From: CAKOSP01 sp964370755
GTDB taxonomy: Bacteria > Bacillota_I > Bacilli_A > RF39 > UBA660
Reading direction: 5' to 3'
NCBI GenBank assembly: GCA_964370755.1
Contig: CAYJKL010000021.1
Span: 1 to 20,373 of the forward strand
Length of the DNA stretch: 20,373 nt
Below, in pieces: positions 6,927 to 13,701 of this stretch (position 1 is the stretch's first letter; each line of letters starts with the position of its first letter). Both the position numbers and the translations under genes were made by a program. Under the pieces are notes generated by a model that was given only the letters and a program-made list of their open reading frames with translations, was not told the DNA's origin and did not search any database.

Positions 6927-6963
6927 ATTATAACAAAAAAAATATACTATTCAAAGTATATTT
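6927..6963 (-). terminator. Terminator-promoter fusion element, copy 2
   Basis: AAATATAC (6940-6947) pairs with GTATATTT (6956-6963) around an eight-base loop, followed by a T-run: the terminator of the thyA-folA-nudix operon. TTGAAT (6949-6954) and TATAAT (6927-6932), 16 bases apart, form a promoter reading into the DUF84 gene. Compared with copy 1 the stem pair G-C has become A-T with the partner changed too, so the hairpin is conserved by compensation. Confidence 0.8.
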
Positions 6964-6977
6964 AAACATTTATTAAA

Positions 6978-7388
6978 CTATTTAATCAAATTATTTTCTA
7001 AACAATATGGCACAACTTTATGATTAAGCGTATTAGATAACACAATATCTTTCATACTTGTATCGTACCACAAAAAGTTTTCAATTTCAGCTGACTCATT
7101 AAAAGAATCAATTAATTCTCCATTATATTTGTAAACATAAAAATATATTTTCTTACTTGAATCATTCGTAGCAATCTCTTCAAATTCCATAATATATTCC
7201 ATTTTATCTTTATCAATAACTATCATTTTAGAATTAAGTTCTTCACTTATTTCTCTTATAGCAGCGTCTATAGGTTCTTCTCCTAAATCTACTCCACCGC
7301 CTACCATTTGGTAAGTATCTCTTTTTCTTGGTTTAACAAGTAAAAGTTTATTATCTTTAATAAAAATTGTTCCAGCTACCTTCATCAT
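6978..7388 (-). CDS. Nudix hydrolase (MutT-like)
   Basis: 136 residues. The Nudix box is clear: GGVDLGEEPIDAAIREISEEL (positions about 32-52), with the REXXEE metal ligands intact; the Gly after EEL is replaced by Asn, a minor departure. The N-terminus KVAGTIFIKDNKLLLVKPRK is the usual first strand of the fold. Such enzymes cleave nucleoside diphosphate derivatives; the substrate is not predictable. It is the last gene of the thyA-folA operon, 14 bases after the other Nudix gene, with AAGGAG upstream of the ATG. Its 3' end is duplicated at 6232-6314. Confidence 0.88.
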   Translation of the reverse strand: MMKVAGTIFIKDNKLLLVKPRKRDTYQMVGGGVDLGEEPIDAAIREISEELNSKMIVIDKDKMEYIMEFEEIATNDSSKKIYFYVYKYNGELIDSFNESAEIENFLWYDTSMKDIVLSNTLNHKVVPYCLENNLIK

Positions 7389-7402
7389 AATATATCATCT
7401 CC

Positions 7403-7813
7403 TTATGTATTATTATTTTTATTATAAAATTCTTTATTTAAATATAACTCAATTATACTTTTAGAACCAGTAAAAAGTTTAGGTAAATCATCTAGTTTAA
7501 AATATTCTAATCTACCAACTTTTATAGGTTCCATATTTTTAATATCTCCAGAATATTTCTTAACTAGTATACCAAAATTTATATAATCAGCATTTTTAGC
7601 CACACATACTACTTCCAAATCATCTTTTAAAACTACAATTCCAAGTTCTTCATTAAGTTCTCTAGCCATAGCATCTTCTAGCGTTTCATTACTACATACA
7701 TGACCAGCAGGTACACTAAAAGTTTTATACTCTACTTTTTTAAGCCTCTCAGAAAGTAATATCTCATTTTTTTCATTTAATATAATCGCATGAACTCCAA
7801 CATTAATATCCAT
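7403..7813 (-). CDS. Nudix hydrolase
   Basis: 136 residues with a perfect Nudix signature from GHVCSNE through ARELNEELGI (about residues 37-59), including the REXXEEXG core. It is equal in length to the next gene but only distantly similar, so it is not a recent duplicate. It has a WYF-poor C-terminus and an Asn-rich tail. The gene starts five bases after the folA stop and has only a weak purine-rich ribosome site, suggesting translational coupling. The context (thymidylate synthase and dihydrofolate reductase upstream) suggests a role in cleaning or balancing nucleotides. The exact substrate is unknown. Confidence 0.88.
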   Translation of the reverse strand: MDINVGVHAIILNEKNEILLSERLKKVEYKTFSVPAGHVCSNETLEDAMARELNEELGIVVLKDDLEVVCVAKNADYINFGILVKKYSGDIKNMEPIKVGRLEYFKLDDLPKLFTGSKSIIELYLNKEFYNKNNNT

Positions 7814-7818
7814 TATAT

Positions 7819-8286
7819 TTATTTTCTCTTCTCATATAATACATGATCATAACTTATATCACCATCATTATTACTTTTAATATTTATTTTAGTATAATTA
7901 TCATAATTCATACTTGGAAAATAAACATCTGCTTCTTTACTAAGTGGAACTTCAGTTAAATAAATCTTACTAGCATATTCTAAAAAACAATCATACATTT
8001 TAGCCCCACCTATAACAAAAACTTCTTCATCAGCATCTAAATATTTTTCTAAAACATCTTCAACACTCATCATAGTAACTCCATCAAACTTTTCACTAGA
8101 AATCACTATATTTTCTCTTCCCGGAAGTACTCTCCCAATAGATACAAATGTATTATGCCCCATTATAACAGGTTTACCCATCGTAGTTTCTTTAAAAAAT
8201 TTCAAATCATTAGGTAAATGCCAAAGAAGCTCATTATTAAAACCTAACTCATTATTTTTACCAACAACTGCAATTATAGAAATCAT
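7819..8286 (-). CDS. folA: Dihydrofolate reductase
   Basis: 155 residues, normal for bacterial DHFR. It reduces dihydrofolate to tetrahydrofolate with NADPH, regenerating the cofactor consumed by thymidylate synthase. Visible landmarks: SIIAVVGKNNELGFNNELLWHLPNDLKFF with Trp22 and the catalytic acid Asp27, KPVIMGHNTFVSIG (relatives have GRKT; the Arg is His here), LPGRENIVIS, and the FVIGGAKMYDCFL NADPH-binding loop. The ATG overlaps the thyA stop in ATGA, so translation is coupled. The His at the usual NADPH-contacting Arg is mildly unusual. Confidence 0.95.
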   Translation of the reverse strand: MISIIAVVGKNNELGFNNELLWHLPNDLKFFKETTMGKPVIMGHNTFVSIGRVLPGRENIVISSEKFDGVTMMSVEDVLEKYLDADEEVFVIGGAKMYDCFLEYASKIYLTEVPLSKEADVYFPSMNYDNYTKINIKSNNDGDISYDHVLYEKRK

Positions 8287-9134
8287 ACTGCTACATCCAT
8301 TGCTATTTTACCTCTATGTTCATAACCTTCAAGTTTAATATCAAGTAACTCTTTTGAATTATCAAACTTATAAAAATCAGTAATTTCTGGATTAATCCAA
8401 AGTTTAGGAGCTTTTAAATCATCCATAGTTTTAAATCTATTAATTTGCTCTTTAATACCATCTATTTGATTAACATATATATGTACATCTTTCGCATTAT
8501 AATAAAGTTTACCAGGTTTAAGACCAGATATTTGCGCTAGTAAATGAAGTAAAACTGCATACTGAGTAATATTAAAAGGCATACCAAGTGGTACATCATT
8601 ACTCCTACAAGTTACAACCACATTAAGTTTTCCATCAGTTACATCCCACATTGAATTCCAAACACAAGAAGGTAACACCGCAGTTTTAAGTAAACTCTCA
8701 TCCCAAAGAGACATAATCATTCTTCTATCAGTTTGATTACACTCAAGTTTTTCAATTAACTTATCAATAAGTTTATATTTTTTAACAACATATCCATAAG
8801 CAGTACCTATTGTATAAGCATACTTTTTATTAAATTTTCTATCTTGATAATTCCCATCTTTATCAATTTGCCATTCATTCCAAATTTTAACTCCTCTATC
8901 TTGAAGCCACCTTACATCATTAGACTGTGCTTGGTAAAACCAAAGCATTTCTAAAACTGCTGATTTAAACGCAACAAATTTAGTAGTTAAAATCGGAAAC
9001 TCCTCACTTAAATCAAATTCAAAAGATTTAAAAGGAAGTTTTATCGTATCAATACCAGTTCTATTCTCAACCCTAGTTCCTTTTTCTAAAATTTCTTCTA
9101 ATAAGTCATTATAAACTTTATCCCATTTTGCCAT
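8283..9134 (-). CDS. thyA: Thymidylate synthase
   Basis: 283 residues. It converts dUMP to dTMP using methylene-tetrahydrofolate. Landmarks: the N-terminal ENRTGIDT, EMLWFYQAQSNDVRWLQDRGVKIWNEW, the catalytic Cys157 in LPSCVWNSMWDV, CRSNDVPLGMPFNITQYA (phosphate and nucleotide contacts) and KDVHIYVNQ. The active-site neighbourhood SCVWNSMWDV follows the Bacillus-type ThyA variant rather than the PCHT form of E. coli. AGGAG lies before the ATG, and a promoter with extended -10 is at 9162-9191. It heads the operon thyA-folA-nudix-nudix. Confidence 0.96.
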   Translation of the reverse strand: MAKWDKVYNDLLEEILEKGTRVENRTGIDTIKLPFKSFEFDLSEEFPILTTKFVAFKSAVLEMLWFYQAQSNDVRWLQDRGVKIWNEWQIDKDGNYQDRKFNKKYAYTIGTAYGYVVKKYKLIDKLIEKLECNQTDRRMIMSLWDESLLKTAVLPSCVWNSMWDVTDGKLNVVVTCRSNDVPLGMPFNITQYAVLLHLLAQISGLKPGKLYYNAKDVHIYVNQIDGIKEQINRFKTMDDLKAPKLWINPEITDFYKFDNSKELLDIKLEGYEHRGKIAMDVAV

Positions 9135-9161
9135 ATTTTATTACTCCTACCTTACTTCTAA

Positions 9162-9191
9162 AGTATAACATAAAACGTATTTAAGACACAA
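9162..9191 (-). promoter_or_regulatory. thyA promoter
   Basis: TATACT (9162-9167) preceded by TGT, giving an extended -10, and TTGTGT (9186-9191) 18 bases upstream. It lies within the 90-base gap between the Ppx-like gene and thyA. Confidence 0.55.
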
Positions 9192-9215
9192 GATAATTTA
9201 CATAAATTTCACAAA

Positions 9216-9239
9216 ATAAAAAAGTTAACTCATTAACTT
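9216..9239 (-). terminator. Terminator overlapping the stop of the Ppx-like gene
   Basis: AAGTTAA pairs with TTAACTT across a four-base loop, followed by a T-run. The TAA stop codon at 9225-9227 is part of the right arm, so the last codons double as terminator. Confidence 0.7.
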
Positions 9240-10112
9240 CTCTACAAGACCTTCTTCCATATTAATTTTAGTAGGCACAATATACTTAGCATTAACTTTC
9301 TTAGATACAGTATTTGTAATTACTTTCATAGCTCTAGACCCATCAAACCAAAGTGGATTATCACTATTTTTTCTAATATTATCTAAAGACGTAATAAGCG
9401 CATCTCTATCATAACCATCACTCATCTCTCTAGTAAGCATATACTTTTGATTATCTATTTCATACAAATCATTCTTAATTAAATCATACCTTGCGTTATT
9501 ATACCAATAAAGGTGATCACCACCCGCAAGTATTAATAAATCACAAGTTATATCAATATCACCAATTAAAGACTCAATATAATCTTGAACTTCATCAAAA
9601 GTAACACTTGGTACATCATCTTTTAAAGAACTAAACTTTTTAGTAATATCAACTACACCAAAATCAAAATGAAACTCTTTAACAACTTTTTTATCATTTA
9701 CGATAACAAGCTCAGTAGAACCACCGCCACCAATAAATATACATGTATTACCTTTATAATCTAAACTATTATAACAACCAAGCGCAGTTAAACTAGCCTC
9801 ATCTTCCTGAGAAATCACATTAATTAAAAGTCCAAACTTATCTTCTAAAACATTATTTATATCACTAAGTTCCATAGTATCTATACTTCTAAAAATACTA
9901 CAACCAAACAAATGAACTTCATCAGAATTTTCTAAAGCTGCCTCAATAACCAAATAAAGTTTTTCTAAATCTTCATCAATTATTTTCCCACTTACATTAT
10001 AATTTTTCTTAAATTCAATAGTACTACTTGCTTCAAATACAACACTCTTATTCTCATAAACATGAGTCTTAGTATTAGTACTACCAATTTCAATTATCCC
10101 AACTTTTTTCAT
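9225..10112 (-). CDS. Ppx/GppA-like phosphatase (ASKHA fold)
   Basis: 295 residues with the conserved layout of exopolyphosphatase/pppGpp phosphatase N-terminal catalytic modules: GIIEIGSTNTKTHVYE (phosphate-1 loop), ISQEDEASLTALG (catalytic acidic segment, ISGxEEA in relatives), FIGGGGSTELVIV (phosphate-2 loop, DIGGGSTEL in relatives), HFDFGVVDITKKF (the GAVRLTE equivalent) and LLILAGGDHLYWY. The length fits the two-lobe catalytic core without the C-terminal HD domain of long Ppx proteins. The canonical Asp before GGGS is Ile here, so activity on polyphosphate or pppGpp should not be assumed. A promoter at 10136-10163 is embedded in the lepB terminator. Confidence 0.75.
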   Translation of the reverse strand: MKKVGIIEIGSTNTKTHVYENKSVVFEASSTIEFKKNYNVSGKIIDEDLEKLYLVIEAALENSDEVHLFGCSIFRSIDTMELSDINNVLEDKFGLLINVISQEDEASLTALGCYNSLDYKGNTCIFIGGGGSTELVIVNDKKVVKEFHFDFGVVDITKKFSSLKDDVPSVTFDEVQDYIESLIGDIDITCDLLILAGGDHLYWYNNARYDLIKNDLYEIDNQKYMLTREMSDGYDRDALITSLDNIRKNSDNPLWFDGSRAMKVITNTVSKKVNAKYIVPTKINMEEGLVEKLMS

Positions 10113-10135
10113 ACACTACCTACTTCCATAAAATA

Positions 10136-10171
10136 ATTATACCAAAAAAAAATTAGTTAACAAACTAATTT
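10136..10171 (-). terminator. Terminator-promoter fusion element, third case
   Basis: AAATTAGTT (10150-10158) pairs with AACTAATTT (10163-10171) around a four-base loop, followed by nine T: the lepB terminator. TTGTTA (10158-10163) spans the loop and TATAAT lies at 10136-10141, again 16 bases apart, giving a promoter for the Ppx-like gene. Confidence 0.75.
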
Positions 10172-10179
10172 CATCAAAT

Positions 10180-10671
10180 TTACTCAATATTTCCAAATTC
10201 ATCAAAAGGAAATATTCTAAAAGTAACAGTTCCTTCAATATCACTTATATTTACCATTCCAAAAATTCTACTATCAAGCGACACTGCTCTATTATCACCT
10301 AAAACAAAATATTCATTTTCACCTAACAACATTTTCTCCATATCATCATCTTCATTAAACAGTGAAAACTCATCTTCTATTTTCTCTTCGTTTATATAAA
10401 CAATACCATTTTCAATTTCAACAGTTTCACCAGGTAAACCAATTATTCTTTTAATAACTGCACTACCAGTAACGTCTTTATTTAAAACTACTATATCACC
10501 ATATTCATAAGTATCATCAAACTTATTTAAAATGAGCATTTCTCCCTCATGAAGCGTCTCTTCCATACTTTCACCATTAACTCTAACTGGAGTAACAATA
10601 AAACTTCTAACAATTATAACAATTATTAAAATAATTATATATGGTATTATTCCCTTTATTTTCTCTTTCAT
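10180..10671 (-). CDS. lepB: Signal peptidase I
   Basis: 163 residues, the short Gram-positive SipS type. It cleaves signal peptides of secreted proteins at the outer membrane face. One N-terminal TM anchor (about 8-27) precedes the catalytic Ser35 in VNGESMEETL; the general base Lys74 is in VIKRIIGLPGE; the GDNRAVSLDSR box is complete. No Shine-Dalgarno sequence is visible: the ATG comes about 10 bases after the rplS hairpin and T-run. Placement directly after rplS is common in Bacillota. It would process the surface protein at 2559-4079. Confidence 0.95.
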   Translation of the reverse strand: MKEKIKGIIPYIIILIIVIIVRSFIVTPVRVNGESMEETLHEGEMLILNKFDDTYEYGDIVVLNKDVTGSAVIKRIIGLPGETVEIENGIVYINEEKIEDEFSLFNEDDDMEKMLLGENEYFVLGDNRAVSLDSRIFGMVNISDIEGTVTFRIFPFDEFGNIE

Positions 10672-10680
10672 TATTTCAAC

Positions 10681-10716
10681 TAAAAATTAAGGAAAGACCT
10701 TAATTTCTTTCCTTAA
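10681..10716 (-). terminator. Terminator or attenuator between rplS and lepB
   Basis: A 10-bp perfect stem, TTAAGGAAAG with CTTTCCTTAA, around a 10-base loop that contains the rplS stop codon, then TTTTT. It should limit read-through so that L19 is made in excess over the signal peptidase. No separate lepB promoter is visible, so partial read-through is likely. Confidence 0.75.
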
Positions 10717-11050
10717 CTTTAATATCTTTGCCTTTTTTCTTAAACATTTCATCAATGTATCTAGGCTTAGCACGTCTAAGTAATCCTTTTTTAACTACTG
10801 TAACTTTTTCAATTGTTGGAGTATTAACTGGAAAAATTCTTTTAACTGCAACACCGCCAGAAATTTTTCTAACAGTAAATGTTTCAGAAACACTTCCACC
10901 TTTTTTAGAAACTACAAGTCCTTCAAAAGCCTGGATTCTTTCTTTTTTTCCTTCTTTTACCCATACGTCTACTCTTACAGTGTCCCCAACTCTAAATTCA
11001 GGGATATCACTTCTAATGTGTTTTTTGTTAATTTTGTCTACTAAATTCAT
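10700..11050 (-). CDS. rplS: 50S ribosomal protein L19
   Basis: 116 residues, standard length. Family landmarks: an N-terminal acid-basic helix, IPEFRVGDTVRVDVWVKEGKKERIQAFEG, VVSKKGGSVSETFTVRKISGGVAVKRIFPVN, and the C-terminal RRAKPRYI. L19 sits at the 30S-50S interface. AAAGGATGG lies before the ATG. It has its own promoter and short leader at 11051-11157. In many Bacillota rplS follows trmD directly; here about 4 kb of other genes and an RNA gene lie between. Confidence 0.97.
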   Translation of the reverse strand: MNLVDKINKKHIRSDIPEFRVGDTVRVDVWVKEGKKERIQAFEGLVVSKKGGSVSETFTVRKISGGVAVKRIFPVNTPTIEKVTVVKKGLLRRAKPRYIDEMFKKKGKDIKVKERN

Positions 11051-11081
11051 AATTAACCATCCTTTCTATATGTTTTTAACC

Positions 11082-11111
11082 AATAATCTTAGAGGATACC
11101 AGCGGATTATT
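11082..11111 (-). ncRNA. Candidate L19 leader hairpin
   Basis: In the 70-base rplS leader, AATAATC (minus strand from 11111) pairs with GATTATT (ending 11082) around a 16-base apical region containing GGTATCC. A short autoregulatory hairpin known as the L19 leader occurs upstream of rplS in many Bacillota. Position and size fit; the sequence match to the known motif was not tested. Confidence 0.45.
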
Positions 11112-11128
11112 TTTCTTGGGTCTTAACA

Positions 11129-11157
11129 ATTATACCATAACTATCTACTAAAAACAA
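11129..11157 (-). promoter_or_regulatory. rplS promoter
   Basis: TTGTTT (11152-11157) and TATAAT (11129-11134) with a 17-base spacer. The start of transcription would be near 11122, giving a leader of about 70 bases. Confidence 0.7.
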
Positions 11158-11856
11158 CTATTTTTGATCATTATTTTTCTTACGCGTTCTTACTAAATTT
11201 TCAGTTGATTCCATCTCATTTTGAGAAATAACTTCAGAAGACATTTCTAAAGTATCATCAGCAACCCTTTTTTGAACTACATCATTTGCATACTCATCAA
11301 ACATATCATCCACATATAAACAATAATTTTCAAACTGAGGTAAAAATTCCTCAATCTCTTCATCACTAAGTAAAAAAGCATCATCAGTTCCATCAACTAC
11401 AACATATTTTTTAGAAAGCTCACTATATTTAAGAACTACAACAGATTTACCATCATTAAAATCTAAATGAATAGCATCTCCAAAACTTTCCATTCTTATG
11501 TTTTTAAGATTCATTATAGTTTTAAAAGATGGATTAGCATCATAAACTTTTTTTTCAAAATTAGTAAATTTTCTAAACTCAAAATTTTCACTTAAATAAT
11601 CTTCCATATTATCTTTATTTAAATACGTTCCAACAAAACTACTAAAAGATATTACAAAGTTTACAAAAGGAATTACTTTAAAAAGTTTATGTTTCCCTAC
11701 CCCAGTTTTAAGTTCTTCTAGTGTACTTTCCGGATACTTTCTCTCAAGTATAAGCAAATTTTCTTTACCAAGAGCATTTACTTGAAATCTATGTGTACTA
11801 TAATCAACATAAATACTTCCCAAAACTGTAGTCACACAGTTAATCAAAAAATACAT
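11158..11856 (-). CDS. Hypothetical protein, 232 aa
   Basis: I do not recognise this protein. It begins with a moderately hydrophobic stretch (MYFLINCVTTVLGSIYV), has a second hydrophobic patch around 63-78 (IPFVNFVISFSSFVGTYL), and is otherwise acidic with an SDEEIEEFLPQFENY segment and a charged, disordered tail ending RTRKKNNDQK. It may be a membrane-associated protein with a cytosolic tail. The ATG follows the stop of the 296-aa gene immediately, with AGAGGAAG upstream, so the two genes are translated as a pair and probably work together. No terminator is evident before the rplS promoter. Confidence 0.65.
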   Translation of the reverse strand: MYFLINCVTTVLGSIYVDYSTHRFQVNALGKENLLILERKYPESTLEELKTGVGKHKLFKVIPFVNFVISFSSFVGTYLNKDNMEDYLSENFEFRKFTNFEKKVYDANPSFKTIMNLKNIRMESFGDAIHLDFNDGKSVVVLKYSELSKKYVVVDGTDDAFLLSDEEIEEFLPQFENYCLYVDDMFDEYANDVVQKRVADDTLEMSSEVISQNEMESTENLVRTRKKNNDQK

Positions 11857-12747
11857 TTAAACTAGCTTCCTCTCTGTATTATCTCTATTTTTTTCAAATA
11901 AGTAAAAAGCATAATTAACATAATCGTTATCTAAAACTACCATAATATCATCTGGAATACAAGATGTCTCAAGCTTAGTATTAAGTTTTAAACAATCACT
12001 AAAAGTTTTCTCATTATAATACTTAGCAATACAATCCGCAAATATTTCATCTTTAACATCAATAATTACCGTACTAACATCACCAGATACACTGGTTTTA
12101 AGTGCAACAACACGTTTTACTTTATTACTAATTTCAATAGATAAATCAAAAGTTTCATCTTGACCTCTAACCTCAATATTAGCAAAAGTTGGAGAAACTA
12201 CTTCCACTGACACACTTTCTTTAGAAGATAACTTACTATATGTAACAACTGGTACATAATCACCATTTTTTTCAATAAAACTTAAATTAGAATTTGAATA
12301 GTCATATCTATTTAATATATCTAAAATATACTCCATTAATTCACTATTAGGAAACACCTCATTATCATATGCATCAATAAGACCAAGAAATTTTTCTCCT
12401 CTTTCATCCCATTTAGAAAAATAATTTAAAATTTCTTCCTTAGATAAAAGTTTTCTTCTTTCATCATCTTCTACAATTTCTAAAATAGTCTTCGCATTAT
12501 TCTCATATATATAATAAGTTATATCTCCCACAGATACTTTTATCATAAAATTTATAAATTCAATTATACATTCCCCATCTTTACTTTCTCCCGTAAAGAT
12601 CATTCCTTTTTTATTTTCATCACTACTTGTTATCTTAATATTATGAAGTTTTAAAACTTCTCCTAAAAACAAAGTTTTATCTTCCCCTTCATGTTCCCCT
12701 ATAACATTCTTAATATAATTTTCAAAATATTTATTCGCACTTAACAT
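11857..12747 (-). CDS. Hypothetical protein, 296 aa
   Basis: I do not recognise this protein. It is acidic, without signal peptide or TM segment, and reads as alternating beta strands and helices. The first 110 residues contain short strands (MIFTGES, ECIIEFINFMIKVSVGD) and the second half another beta-rich region (SVEVVSPTFANIEVRGQDETFDLSIEI). No catalytic motif is apparent. It is paired with the 232-aa gene directly downstream. AGAGGTG lies before the ATG, and a promoter with a perfect TTGACA at 12790-12795 lies just past the preceding terminator. Confidence 0.65.
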   Translation of the reverse strand: MLSANKYFENYIKNVIGEHEGEDKTLFLGEVLKLHNIKITSSDENKKGMIFTGESKDGECIIEFINFMIKVSVGDITYYIYENNAKTILEIVEDDERRKLLSKEEILNYFSKWDERGEKFLGLIDAYDNEVFPNSELMEYILDILNRYDYSNSNLSFIEKNGDYVPVVTYSKLSSKESVSVEVVSPTFANIEVRGQDETFDLSIEISNKVKRVVALKTSVSGDVSTVIIDVKDEIFADCIAKYYNEKTFSDCLKLNTKLETSCIPDDIMVVLDNDYVNYAFYLFEKNRDNTERKLV

Positions 12748-12766
12748 TCTTACACCTCTTTATCTA

Positions 12767-12795
12767 TATTAATACCTATATACTTTTAATGTCAA
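12767..12795 (-). promoter_or_regulatory. Promoter of the 296-aa gene
   Basis: A perfect TTGACA at 12790-12795 begins two bases after the T-tract of the upstream terminator. The best -10 at 17 bases is TTAATA (12767-12772), with overlapping alternatives. Confidence 0.5.
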
Positions 12796-12796
12796 T

Positions 12797-12822
12797 AAAA
12801 AAACTAGTTTTCACTAGATTTT
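12797..12822 (-). terminator. Terminator of the CorB-like gene
   Basis: CTAGT and ACTAG pair across a GAAA tetraloop, extended by an A-run/T-run with one bulge, and followed by seven T. The TAG stop codon of the upstream gene is inside the left arm. Confidence 0.65.
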
Positions 12823-13341
12823 ATAGAAAATATTAATAGTTTCTCCAACTTTTTTAACAATTCTTTTAGAATTCTTAATAGCATATGCTTTTCCAATAGC
12901 TTTACCACCCACTGTAAAAGATGCTACTACAGAACTTGTAATTAAACTTATAACAATTAAATTAATGCCTAAATTAATAGATAAATCTATTGCTATAACA
13001 GCTCCAAGAGTACCACTTATAACTCCACATATATCACCAATAACATCGTTACATATATTACTAACTTTATCAGCATTTTTTATCATAAATAAACTTTCTT
13101 TAGCGCCTTTATGTTTTTTAGATGCTCTTGCATGATGAGAATGTTCTGCATCAGATACAACAGCAACACCAACTATATCAAATATTACCCCAATAAAAAT
13201 AATTATAAAAAGAGTAAGCACAGCATAAGGCGTATTAAATGTGCCCGCAATCCAGTTTGAAATTAAACCAAAAACCGCAGACAAGAAAAAAGTAACAATA
13301 AAAATTATAATAATCCAAGTTGTATTTTTTTTATTTTTCAT
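12814..13341 (-). CDS. CNNM/DUF21-like (CorB-type) membrane protein
   Basis: 175 residues with three to four hydrophobic spans (about 8-30, 38-62, 100-118, 125-145). The sequence IGVIFDIVGVAVVSDAEHSHHARASKKHKGAKESLFMIKNADKVSNICNDVIGDICGVISG resembles proteins of low-GC bacteria usually annotated as CorB-like Mg/Co transport proteins, related to the DUF21 module but without CBS domains; this rests on memory of that family, not on a search. The His-rich SDAEHSHHA segment may bind metal. Its ATG is three bases from the stop of the preceding small gene, with no strong ribosome site, suggesting coupling. Confidence 0.6.
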   Translation of the reverse strand: MKNKKNTTWIIIIFIVTFFLSAVFGLISNWIAGTFNTPYAVLTLFIIIFIGVIFDIVGVAVVSDAEHSHHARASKKHKGAKESLFMIKNADKVSNICNDVIGDICGVISGTLGAVIAIDLSINLGINLIVISLITSSVVASFTVGGKAIGKAYAIKNSKRIVKKVGETINIFYKI

Positions 13342-13344
13342 ATA

Positions 13345-13596
13345 TTATCTTTTTACTTCACTTTCTATAACACCCATTTTTGCAAGCGCATACACAATTG
13401 CTTCATAAGAACTAGCTGCATCACTAACAGGACCAAATAATTGTCTAAAATAACACCATTTATTAAAAAGTTCAACTTCTCCTGTTACATGAATAAATGC
13501 ATTTTCATAAAGATACGCGCATACATCACCATTAGATGTAAAATCACTTGCAAATAATTTAAAAGTCTCTTCTTTAAATTTTTCTAAATCTTCCAT
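13345..13596 (-). CDS. Small hypothetical protein, 83 aa
   Basis: Start chosen at the ATG at 13596 because GGAGG stands four bases upstream; the longer frame to 13656 would include the promoter. The protein (MEDLEKFKEETFKLF...) is mostly helical in character, acidic, and has no TM segment. Its middle contains VELFNKWCYFRQLFGPVSDAA. I do not recognise the family. It is the first gene after the orphan RNA but has its own near-consensus promoter and a leader of only about 10-20 bases, so the RNA is not its 5' UTR. Confidence 0.65.
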   Translation of the reverse strand: MEDLEKFKEETFKLFASDFTSNGDVCAYLYENAFIHVTGEVELFNKWCYFRQLFGPVSDAASSYEAIVYALAKMGVIESEVKR

Positions 13597-13611
13597 TTTT
13601 CCTCCATAAAA

Positions 13612-13640
13612 ATTATATAATAAATAAAAGCTCCAGTCAA
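13612..13640 (-). promoter_or_regulatory. Promoter of the 83-aa gene
   Basis: TTGACT (13635-13640) and TATAAT (13612-13617), 17 bases apart. This close match to consensus lies downstream of the RNA gene's terminator and shows that the two transcription units are separate. Confidence 0.75.
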
Positions 13641-13701
13641 ACAAAACCTTAAACATCTCTCATTTAACAAAATCATTATATTATGTTTTTCTTGATACCA
13701 A

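Noticed and set aside
10728..11126. Plus-strand 132-codon open frame opposite rplS
   Set aside because: It is antisense to the well-supported L19 gene and has no ribosome site.
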